This document shows positions 24,999 to 33,900 of a stretch of 64,000 bases of DNA, in pieces. Source of the DNA: JAUIBE01 sp035267185. Lineage in GTDB: Bacteria; Pseudomonadota; Gammaproteobacteria; Xanthomonadales; SZUA-36. Made by a program: the position numbers and the translations under genes. Location of the stretch: assembly GCA_035267185.1 (NCBI GenBank), contig DATFLY010000127.1, positions 1-64,000 of the forward strand. The letters are read 5' to 3'. The notes beneath the pieces are model-generated. The model made no database searches, had not been told where the DNA came from, and worked only from the letters and a program-made list of their open reading frames with translations. Every line of letters starts with the position of its first letter. Position 1 is the first letter of the stretch.

Positions 24999-27900
24999 CT
25001 AGTCGTGAAGGTTGGCGGGAAGTAGTTTGCGAACCGTATCAGGGTCAAGACCTTTGCGAGCGGCATAATCCTCAATCTGATCGGGCAATACTGGTCCCAA
25101 CACAAAGTACCTGGATTCGGGGTGTGCGAAATAGTATCCGCTGACTGAAGCAGCAGGCCACATTGCGTAACTCTCGGTCAGTCGCATGCCAATGGACTGT
25201 TCCGCATCAAGCAATGAAAAGATCTTGGTCTTTTCGCTGTGGTCCGGGCAGGCCGGATAACCCGGGGCAGGGCGGATACCCTGATACGCTTCCTTAATCA
25301 ATTGCCTGTTATCAAGGTCTTCGTCGCGAGCGTAGCCCCATAACTCCTTTCTGACTTTCCGATGCATATATTCTGCCAGTGCTTCTGCAAGGCGGTCAGC
25401 GAGCGCTTTGAGCAGGATTGCGCTGTAGTCATCATGTTGCGCTTCAAATTTCTGCAACCAGGGCTCAATTCCGATTCCCGCTGTCACAGCAAATAACCCG
25501 ATATGATCATTTGTCGTGTCTTCGACCGGAGATACAAAATCAGCCAGGCTTTGCTGCGGTTTGCCCTCAGGACGTGCTTTTTGTTGTCTCAGGAAGCACA
25601 GTGTTTCCAGAACAGAAGATCTCTTGTCACTCTCATACAAAAACACATCATCACCCGATGAAGCTGCCGGGAAAATTCCGGTTACCGCTTTCGCGGCCAG
25701 CCATTCTTCGCTGATGATTGAGTCAAGCATTTGCCGGGCGTCGTCGTAGAGACTGGTGGCTGCTTTTCCAACCACGTCATCCTTGAGAATTTCCGGGTAG
25801 CGTCCGCTCAGCTCCCAGGCCTGGAAGAATGGAGTCCAGTCAATCAAGTCAGACAGTTCAGCGAGATTGATGCTGTCAAAAACGCGCACACCGCTCATTG
25901 ATGGTTGCACCACAGTACTCTCGTTCCAGGTCAATTTTGCGGCCCGACGTCTGGACTCTTTCAATCCGATGGGTGGTTTTCTTTTGCTGCTGCCCGAACG
26001 ACGGTCTCTTAAAGCCTGGTAGTCTTTGCGGGTTTCCCGATGCAGGGCCGCCCTGGTTTCTGTTCCGATCAGCTTTCGCACAACGCCTACCGCCCGGGAG
26101 GCATCCTTGACCCAGAAGACTCCCTGGTCATACTCGGGTTCGATACGAAGGGCTGTATGGACCCTTGAGGTGGTTGCACCGCCAATTAACAGGGGCTGAT
26201 TCATGCCCCGGTGTTTCATCTCGGCAGCGACCAGGCGCATTTCCTCCAGTGATGGTGTGATCAGCCCCGACAGGCCGACGATATCGGCGTTGTGCTTGCT
26301 GGCTTCATTTAGGATGGTTTCGCCCGGCACCATGACGCCGAGGTCGGTTACTTCAAAATTGTTGCAGCGCAAAACAACCGCCACGATGTTTTTTCCAATG
26401 TCATGGACGTCACCCTTGACCGTGGCCATGATGACGTGGCCTTTACTGCTGCTTTGATCGCCATCGCGCTTTTTCTCTTCCTCGATGTGCGGAATGAGAA
26501 CGGCGACAGCCTGTTTCATGACACGAGCACTTTTTACGACCTGGGGAAGAAACATCCGCCCATCGCCAAACAGGTCACCAACCAGGTTCATGCCTTCCAT
26601 GAGCGGGCCTTCGATGACATCAAGCGCCCGGTCTGACGTTTGTCGAGCCTCTTCTGTGTCCTGCTCGATGTAACTGTTGTTGCCTTTGACCAATGCGTGA
26701 ACAAGTCGCTGATTGACTTCGGCTTCGCGCCATGATTCATCACGGGCTTCGCGTTCATTTCCGCCCTGAAATTTTTGCGCAATTTTGAGCAGGCGTTCGG
26801 CCGCTTCAGGGTCAGCGTCCAGGACAACATCTTCAACAGCCTTGCGAAGTTCAGGCTCGATTTCGTCATAGACTTCCAGTTGCCCGGCATTGACGATTCC
26901 CATATCCATGCCTGCATGAATGGCATGGTAAAGGAAGACCGAGTGAATGGCTTCGCGCACCTTGTTCTGTCCCCGAAAAGAGAAAGAAATGTTGCTGACG
27001 CCACCTGAAATCATGGCGCCGGGGCAGTGCTTTTTGATCTCGGTAGTGGCCTCGATGTAATCGAGACCATAGCGATTGTGCTCCGGAATACCGGTGGCAA
27101 TCGCGAAGATGTTTGGGTCAAAAATAATGTCTTCGGGAGGAAAACCGACGGTTTCGGTCAGGATTTTCCAGGCACGCTGACAGATCGCTACCCGACGATC
27201 AACATTGTCAGCCTGTCCTTTTTCATCGAACGCCATCACGATCACGGCTGCGCCAAATCCAAGTATGGCTCGGGCCTGTTCAACAAAAGGTTCTTCACCT
27301 TCCTTGAGGCTGATCGAGTTGACAATCCCTTTTCCCTGGATGCACTCAAGGCCTGCTTCTATGACGTCCCAGCGTGATGAATCAATCATGACTGGAACCC
27401 GTGCGATATCCGGCTCTGAAGCGATGCAGTTCAGGAAAGTCCTCATGGCAAACGGGCCGTCAAGAAGTCCTTCGTCCATATTGACGTCAATGATCTGGGC
27501 ACCGTTTTCAACCTGGTCTCGTGCCACATCGAGTGCAGCTTCAAAATCGTCTGCCTGGATCAGTCTTCGAAAGCGTGCAGAGCCCGTGACATTGGTTCGT
27601 TCGCCCACGTTTACGAAGTTCAGGTCTGATGTCAGGTTCAGAGGTTCCAGTCCCGACAGGCGGCAGTTCCGGGCAACGACCGGAATGGTTCGCGGCCTGA
27701 CATCCTTCACTGCTGAGGCAATGGCAGCGATATGCGCTGGAGTTGTACCGCAACAACCGCCGACGATATTGAACAGTCCTTGTTCAGCAAAATCTCCCAG
27801 AAGGCCTGCCATGTTGTCGGGTGTGTCGTCATATTCACCCAGTTCATTTGGCAGTCCGGCATTGGGGTAGAGAATCACCGGGCAGTCTGCAATTCGCGAC

Positions 27901-28703
27901 AGTTCCTGTATCCAGGGTCTTATTTCAAGTGCGCCAAGGGCACAGTTGAGGCCAACAGCCAGCGGTTTGGAATGCCTGATCGAATTCCAGAATGCCTCGA
28001 CTGTTTGTCCAGACAGGGTACGGCCGCTTGCGTCAATGATGGTTCCGGAAACAATGACAGGCAGTCGGGCTTCCTTTTCCTCAAAAACATCGAAAATCCC
28101 CGCGAGCGCTGCCTTGCAGTTGAGCGTGTCAAACACCGTCTCTACTGCGAGTATGTCTGCGCCACCTTCAAATAGACCCCGTGCGGCTTCTGCATAGGTT
28201 TCGCGCAGTTCAGAAAAAGACGTGTTGCGATATTCGGGTCGATTCACGTCTGGTGACAGTGAGGCGGTTCGATTGGTAGGCCCCAGGGCGCCCATAACAA
28301 AACAATGCTTGCCCTGATCCGATTCTTTACGTGAATCAATCGCTTCGAGCGCGAGGGCAGCACCACGATTGTTTAATTCGTAAACCAGGTTCTGTGTGCC
28401 ATAGTCGGCCTGCGCCGGAGCAGTTGAGGTAAAGGTATTGGTTTCAATTATTTCCGCGCCAGCATCGAGGAATTTATTGTGTATTCGCGTGACGATATCC
28501 GGCCGGGTCAGGCAGAGCAGATCATTGTTTCCCTTGAGCGGGGTAGGGTGACTGGCAAATCGTTCCCCCCGAAAATCATCTTCATCGAGGTTGCACGCCT
28601 GGATCATGGTTCCCATGGCCCCATCAGTGACCAGGATTCGCTTTTCCAGCATTACCCTGAGTTGATCGACTTTCCCAGGTGATTTCCACGGAAAATTGAG
28701 CAT
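24999..28703 (-). CDS. metH: Cobalamin-dependent methionine synthase
   Basis: A 1234-aa modular enzyme that methylates homocysteine from methyltetrahydrofolate via methylcobalamin. Domains in order: homocysteine-binding with zinc cysteines in VGLNCALGA (about residue 255) and GGCCGTTP (about 314); pterin-binding around residues 350-630 (FVNVGERTNVTGSARFRRLI); cobalamin-binding with the DVHDIGKNIV histidine near 764; and the C-terminal SAM-binding reactivation domain with RPAPGYPACPDH near 1144. Full length for the family. It begins 17 bp after sahR, so expression should follow the SAH-responsive operator upstream of that gene. Confidence 0.98.
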   Translation of the reverse strand: MLNFPWKSPGKVDQLRVMLEKRILVTDGAMGTMIQACNLDEDDFRGERFASHPTPLKGNNDLLCLTRPDIVTRIHNKFLDAGAEIIETNTFTSTAPAQADYGTQNLVYELNNRGAALALEAIDSRKESDQGKHCFVMGALGPTNRTASLSPDVNRPEYRNTSFSELRETYAEAARGLFEGGADILAVETVFDTLNCKAALAGIFDVFEEKEARLPVIVSGTIIDASGRTLSGQTVEAFWNSIRHSKPLAVGLNCALGALEIRPWIQELSRIADCPVILYPNAGLPNELGEYDDTPDNMAGLLGDFAEQGLFNIVGGCCGTTPAHIAAIASAVKDVRPRTIPVVARNCRLSGLEPLNLTSDLNFVNVGERTNVTGSARFRRLIQADDFEAALDVARDQVENGAQIIDVNMDEGLLDGPFAMRTFLNCIASEPDIARVPVMIDSSRWDVIEAGLECIQGKGIVNSISLKEGEEPFVEQARAILGFGAAVIVMAFDEKGQADNVDRRVAICQRAWKILTETVGFPPEDIIFDPNIFAIATGIPEHNRYGLDYIEATTEIKKHCPGAMISGGVSNISFSFRGQNKVREAIHSVFLYHAIHAGMDMGIVNAGQLEVYDEIEPELRKAVEDVVLDADPEAAERLLKIAQKFQGGNEREARDESWREAEVNQRLVHALVKGNNSYIEQDTEEARQTSDRALDVIEGPLMEGMNLVGDLFGDGRMFLPQVVKSARVMKQAVAVLIPHIEEEKKRDGDQSSSKGHVIMATVKGDVHDIGKNIVAVVLRCNNFEVTDLGVMVPGETILNEASKHNADIVGLSGLITPSLEEMRLVAAEMKHRGMNQPLLIGGATTSRVHTALRIEPEYDQGVFWVKDASRAVGVVRKLIGTETRAALHRETRKDYQALRDRRSGSSKRKPPIGLKESRRRAAKLTWNESTVVQPSMSGVRVFDSINLAELSDLIDWTPFFQAWELSGRYPEILKDDVVGKAATSLYDDARQMLDSIISEEWLAAKAVTGIFPAASSGDDVFLYESDKRSSVLETLCFLRQQKARPEGKPQQSLADFVSPVEDTTNDHIGLFAVTAGIGIEPWLQKFEAQHDDYSAILLKALADRLAEALAEYMHRKVRKELWGYARDEDLDNRQLIKEAYQGIRPAPGYPACPDHSEKTKIFSLLDAEQSIGMRLTESYAMWPAASVSGYYFAHPESRYFVLGPVLPDQIEDYAARKGLDPDTVRKLLPANLHD

Positions 28704-28720
28704 GGTTTACAGGAGCGGCG

Positions 28721-29668
28721 CTAGGCTGCTATGGCATGAAGGGAAATAACAGAAAAATTCGGCTGCCTTTTTTCGACCGCCGAAACAGCGCAATGGATGA
28801 CTTCGAATCCGGTTTCAGTAGCCAGTTGCTCAAGTTCAACTGGTTTGAACCCGAGATTTTGATGGTCGTACGGTTCAACCGCTTTTCGATGCGAATGTTG
28901 TGACAAAGTGACAGCCAACAGGTGTCCGGATTGGCGTAACACCCTGCGGCATTCACTTAGAACCTGTCTCGGTCGTTCAGTGTAAGTAAGGGCATGCATC
29001 AGCAGAACCGTATCGAACCGGGCATCCTCAAAAGGAAGTTTGTGCATATCACCCTGTTCAAAACAGGCATCCGGAAATTTCGCAAGACGTTTGCTGCCTT
29101 CCTCCACCACGCGATTGCTGATGTCCAGGCAAACAATTGAGCGTGACTGGGGTGCAAGCAATTCGGCAAGTACTCCGTCACCGGAAGCCACATCCAGAAC
29201 ATCACCCAGGTCCAGAAGGTGAGTCAGGCCTCTTGCAGTGGCTTCCCAGGAGCGGCCCGGAGAATAATGGCGTTCCATGTCACCGGCAACAGAGTCAGCC
29301 CAACTTGTTCCCCTGCCCCGGGAATTTAGCACTTGTGGAATTCTGGCCCGGTCCTGTTCTGCAAGAGGATCATCGGTGTTCCGACGAAGCACGTTCCACA
29401 GCGCATCCAGGCCAGGGTCACCAGTGGAAGCGGCGATCTTGTAGTACACAAATACACCCTCGCGGCGATCACAGACCATTCCGGCCTCTTTTAGCCTGGC
29501 AAGATGCGTGGACACCCTGGGTTGGGCCAGTTGCGTGATGGCAGACAACTCTGCGACGCTGAGCTCTTCCCTGTCCAGTAACAACAACAGCCGCAACCGG
29601 GTTGCATCCCCGAGAAGGCGACAACGTTGAGTAGCCAGTTCCAGATCCAGTGTGTATGAAGCTTCCAT
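28721..29668 (-). CDS. sahR: SahR-type ArsR-family regulator with methyltransferase-like sensor domain
   Basis: A 315-aa fusion: residues 1-95 form an ArsR winged helix (LLGDATRLRLLLLLDREELSVAELS, RVSTHLARLKEAGMV, GVFVYYKI) and residues 130-315 a class I SAM-methyltransferase fold (VLDVASGDGVLAELLA, VCLDISNRVVEEGSKRLA, FDTVLLMHALTYTE). This is the architecture of SahR, a repressor of SAM-cycle genes in Proteobacteria that is released from DNA by S-adenosylhomocysteine. Lying 17 bp upstream of metH supports that role. The start abuts a perfect inverted repeat, which leaves little room for a ribosome-binding site (only AAAGAT). Confidence 0.9.
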   Translation of the reverse strand: MEASYTLDLELATQRCRLLGDATRLRLLLLLDREELSVAELSAITQLAQPRVSTHLARLKEAGMVCDRREGVFVYYKIAASTGDPGLDALWNVLRRNTDDPLAEQDRARIPQVLNSRGRGTSWADSVAGDMERHYSPGRSWEATARGLTHLLDLGDVLDVASGDGVLAELLAPQSRSIVCLDISNRVVEEGSKRLAKFPDACFEQGDMHKLPFEDARFDTVLLMHALTYTERPRQVLSECRRVLRQSGHLLAVTLSQHSHRKAVEPYDHQNLGFKPVELEQLATETGFEVIHCAVSAVEKRQPNFSVISLHAIAA

Positions 29669-29669
29669 A

Positions 29670-29699
29670 TCTTTATATCGCGATTCAGAGATATAAAGA
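29670..29699. promoter_or_regulatory. Perfect inverted repeat, probable SahR operator
   Basis: TCTTTATATC (29670-29679) and GATATAAAGA (29690-29699) are exact inverted repeats with a 10-bp spacer. The repeat begins 2 bp before the sahR start codon. An ATATC-type palindrome next to an ArsR/SahR gene is the pattern expected of autoregulation, and binding here would block both initiation and translation of sahR-metH. Confidence 0.75.
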
Positions 29700-29773
29700 C
29701 TATCGCTACTTGTACCTTGCCGTCAATCGAAGTTGAACATTGGAAAATAGCAGATTCACAGCCGTGACTGACT

Positions 29774-29779
29774 TATAAT
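29774..29779 (+). promoter_or_regulatory. Candidate -10 box for the acyl-CoA dehydrogenase/gdh operon
   Basis: TATAAT stands 49 bp before the TTG start of the acyl-CoA dehydrogenase gene. The -35 region is weak. A small hairpin GCTGGG-TCT-CCCAGC follows in the predicted leader at about 29783-29797, and GAAAGGAAG precedes the start codon. Confidence 0.35.
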
Positions 29780-29827
29780 GCCGCTGGGTCTCCCAGCACA
29801 TCATTAAACCTCGAAAGGAAGTTTCAA

Positions 29828-30991
29828 TTGGACTTCAAATTAAGCGACGAACAGCAGATGATCCAGGCGGTAGCCCAGGATTTTGCACGTGAAGAAATCA
29901 TTCCGGTGGCAGCTGAATTCGACAGAACCGGAAAATTCCCCAGCGACACCATTGCCAAGATGGGCGAATTGGGTCTGATGGGCATCCAGGTCCCCGAGGA
30001 ATACGGGGGCGCGGGAATGGATCCTGTTTCCTATGCCCTGGCATTGATTGAAATCAGTGCGGCTGATGCCTCTCACGGCACCATCATGTCAGTCAACAAC
30101 TCGCTTTATTGCCACGGTATTCTGACGCATGGCAGTGAAGAACAGAAACAGTCCTATGTAACGCCAGTCGCATCAGGAAAGGCCATTGGCGCTTACGGCC
30201 TGACCGAGCCGCAGTCCGGATCAGATGCTGCCAACATGCGAACTCGTGCGGTGTTGTCAGAAGATGGCAGTCACTATGTCATCAATGGCAAAAAATCGTG
30301 GATTACATCAGGGCCGGTTGCAGACTACATGGTTCTTTTTGCCATGACTGATCCGGAAAAGACGGCAAAAGGGGTCACCGCATTTGTGGTGGAATCTGAT
30401 AAGGAAGGTTACATCCGGGGTAAAACAGAGCCCAAACTTGGAATCAGGGCATCGGCAACGTGCGAGATTGAGTTTGAAAACTACCACTGTCCTGTGGCCA
30501 ATCGTCTTGGCGAGGAAGGGCAGGGGTTTAAAATCGCCATGGGCGTTCTGGATGCAGGCCGGATTGGAATTGCATCACAGGCCGTTGGCATCGCGCGTGC
30601 AGCTTATGAAGCTTCGCTCGAATATGTTCGGGAGCGCAAGGCATTTGGGCGCGCGATCGGTGAATTCCAGATGACACAGGCCAAAATCGCCGACATGAAG
30701 TCGCGAATCGATGCGGCGTGGCTCCTCACAATGAGGGCTGCGTGTGCCAAAAGGGACAAAGCTGGTTCGAGCAAGAGATATACGCTTGAAGGCAGTACCG
30801 CAAAGTTGTTCGCCTCTGAGACGGCAATGTGGGTGACGCATCAGGCACTGCAAATTCACGGCGGCATGGGTTACAGCAAGGAACTGCCGCTTGAACGCTA
30901 TTTCCGTGACGCAAAAATCACAGAGATTTACGAAGGAACCAGCGAGATTCAACGCATGGTGATTTCAAGACTGGAGACCGGTCTACGTTGA
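29828..30991 (+). CDS. Acyl-CoA dehydrogenase, short-chain type
   Basis: A 387-aa FAD enzyme that introduces the alpha-beta double bond in an acyl-CoA. It has the family signatures GAYGLTEPQSGSDAANM, WITSGPVADYMV, FGRAIGEFQMTQAKIADM, QIHGGMGYSKELPLERYFRDAKITEIYEGTSEIQR, with the catalytic base being the Glu of IYEGT. It most resembles butyryl-CoA/isobutyryl-CoA dehydrogenases; the exact chain is not decided by sequence. Start is TTG with AAGGAAG upstream and the usual N-terminus MDFKLSDEQQMIQ. Its TGA overlaps the TTG start of the glutamate dehydrogenase gene. Confidence 0.93.
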   Translation: MDFKLSDEQQMIQAVAQDFAREEIIPVAAEFDRTGKFPSDTIAKMGELGLMGIQVPEEYGGAGMDPVSYALALIEISAADASHGTIMSVNNSLYCHGILTHGSEEQKQSYVTPVASGKAIGAYGLTEPQSGSDAANMRTRAVLSEDGSHYVINGKKSWITSGPVADYMVLFAMTDPEKTAKGVTAFVVESDKEGYIRGKTEPKLGIRASATCEIEFENYHCPVANRLGEEGQGFKIAMGVLDAGRIGIASQAVGIARAAYEASLEYVRERKAFGRAIGEFQMTQAKIADMKSRIDAAWLLTMRAACAKRDKAGSSKRYTLEGSTAKLFASETAMWVTHQALQIHGGMGYSKELPLERYFRDAKITEIYEGTSEIQRMVISRLETGLR

Positions 30992-33900
30992 ACAAGAGTA
31001 ATTCGTCATCACAACACCCCGTTCCAGGGGAAGCCGACCAGAAGCAACAGATTCTGGACCAGATCATTGAGTTGGCCGGTAGCCGGGCCAGCAAAAGAAA
31101 AGCAGCGTTTCTGAAGCGATTTATTCCTGCATTCTTCAGGCGAGTATCACTGGAAGACATGCAGAGTGAACCACTTATGGTTCTGGCCGGAATGGTCGCA
31201 AATCAGTTTGATTTCGCATTCAGGCGCAAATCGGGGGAGTTGCTGCTTCGTGTATTTAATCCGGCTGAAAAACGGGATGGCTGGGACTGCGAGCACACGG
31301 TCATTGAATTAGTGAACGATGACATGCCGTTTCTTGTGGACAGTGTCAATCTCGCGCTTTCCGAATTGGAAATTGCTGTGCACCTCATGATCCATCCTGT
31401 TATGCGTGTTCGGCGAGGGCCATCCGGTCAGTTGACGGAGGTATGTGAGAAAGGCGCCGATGTTGGCCATATGGAATCCCTGATGCAGATTCAGATCGGT
31501 CGACAGACCGATGAGAATGTTCTGACCAGGATTCATCACGAAATTGAAGTGGCAATGATGGATGTCCGGGTTGCAGTGGCCGACTGGAGAAAAATGCGTG
31601 CGCTGGCAGGCAATACGGTCGAGAAATTATCTGAGTGGGCGCCACGAATCGATGAAGAAGAACTGGAGGAAAGCCAGGATTTCCTGAAGTGGTTGGTCGA
31701 CGATCACTTTACTTTCCTCGGTGCGCGTGATTACGAGGTCATCAGAAAAGGCAAGGGACACCAGCTGCGGGTTGTGGAGGGTAGTGGTCTTGGGATCCTT
31801 CGTGAGGATGGTTCGCAGGCCAGGTCGCGACCATTGAGTACCCTGGCTGAAGTGGTCAGATCGCGTCGGCATGGTCATCCATTGCTTGTCACCAAGACCA
31901 ACGCACGCTCGCGCATACATCGTGTGGGCTACATGGATTACATTGGTGTTTTGAGATACGACAAAAAGGGATTCACCATTGGTGAACGTCGGTTCCTGGG
32001 ATTGTTCACGTCCAATGCCTACAACCGCGGCATGATGCAGACTCCCCTGGTCAGGGACAAGGTCAAATCAGTCCTGAATCAGGCCCGGTTGGTCCACGGC
32101 AGTCATTCATGGAAGTCCATGGTTCACATCATGGAAACACTTCCCCGGGATGAATTGTTCCAGGCATCGGTGGATGAGTTGCTCGAGATTGGTCATGGTG
32201 TGCTTTATCTGCAGGAAAGATCTCGTGTCAGGTTGTTTATAAGGCGCGAACAATTTGGCAGGTTTTTCTCCTGCCTTGTCTACATCCCACGTGAGCGATT
32301 CAATACTGAGAATCGCAAAAAAATCCAGAAAATCCTGAAACGTGCGTTGAAAGGTGCACGGCTTGATTACGTCGTGCAGGTTTCAGAATCTGTCCTGGCA
32401 AGACTGCATGTCATCGTACGCCCCCGGGCAGGCACACAGGTCGAACCCAACGTCAAGATCCTTGAGCAAAAGATCGTCGATGCACTTCGCTCCTGGATGG
32501 ATGAACTGACTGAAATCCTTGTCCAGAAGCATGGTGAGGAAACCGGTCAGGCCTGGGTTGGGAAGTTCGGGCCAGCCATTCCTGAGGCTTACAAGGAAGA
32601 TGTCTCTCCTTGGGTTGCAGCATTTGATATCGAGAATGCTGCGCAACTCGGTAGCGAGCATGACCTGAAGATGAGCCTGTATCGGCCTCGCAGGCAGCGC
32701 GCTGGCATTTTGCGATTCAAAATATTTCATCGGAAAGATCCTGTACCACTGTCTGATGTCCTGCCAATGCTGGAAAACCTTGGTTTAAGGATCGTCAGTG
32801 AGCGACCTTACGAGTTCTCATGGGCAGAAGAAGACAGCCTCTGGATACAGGACTTTGACATGATGCCCGCAGTTGGCAGGGATATTAATGTGGAAGCAGT
32901 GCGCGATCGTTTCCAGGAGGCTTTTGAGCGAGTGCTCAGAGGCCAGACCGAAAGCGATGGCTTTAATCGTCTTATCCTTGCTGCCCGCCTGCATTGGCGG
33001 CAGGTCAAGATGATTCGCGCCTACTGCAAGTTCCTGCTTCAAACGCGTGTCACATTCTCCCAGAGCTACATGGAGGAGACACTTTCAAGGCATCCACTCA
33101 TCGCCAGGCTGCTGGTCGACTTGTTTGAAGCACGCTTTGATCCCGCCCGTGGTTCAGAAACCGAGTTCCGGATCGAACAGGCCAGGAAGCGCGCACAGCA
33201 GGCATATTTGTCTCTAAATAAAGGTGAATGTGCGGCAGATGCAGTACTGCCCGAATTGCTGGACGAAGCCGTTGAGGCCCGTGGCGCAGACAGAGACAAA
33301 CAGGTGGCAACACTGCGAGCGGCATTTATGCGAGCCCTGAATTCCGTGACCAGCCTGGATGAGGACCGGATTCTGCATCACTTTTACAACGCCATTTGGG
33401 AAACGCTTCGAACAAATTATTTTCAAGCGGCTGACGGTGATGGCAATCCTCATGAACACATTAGTTTCAAGTTCGACTCCGGGCGTATTGTGGATCTGCC
33501 ACAACCCAGACCGTTTCGTGAGATCTGGGTCTTTTCCACGCGCTTTGAAGGTATACATCTTCGCTGCGGAAGAATTGCCCGTGGTGGTTTGCGCTGGTCA
33601 GATCGGCGTGAGGACTTCAGAACCGAAGTTCTGGGCCTGATGAAGGCGCAGAATGTCAAGAACACCATGATCGTACCGGTAGGTGCCAAGGGTGGTTTTG
33701 TCATCAAGAAGATGCCAGAGAATGCCGATCGCGATACTTTTATGAAGATCGGAATCAGTTGTTATAGTCAATTTATCAATGGTTTATTAGATATAACAGA
33801 TAACCTGGATGAGAAAGAAATCCTTCCACCGCCAGAAGTTGTTCGTCATGATAATGATGATCCATACCTGGTGGTAGCTGCTGACAAGGGCACCGCAACG

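Noticed and set aside
27205..27870. 221-aa open frame on the plus strand inside metH
   Set aside because: It is antisense to the conserved pterin- and homocysteine-binding domains, Ser/Pro/Arg-rich, with no ribosome-binding site; a shadow of metH codon use.
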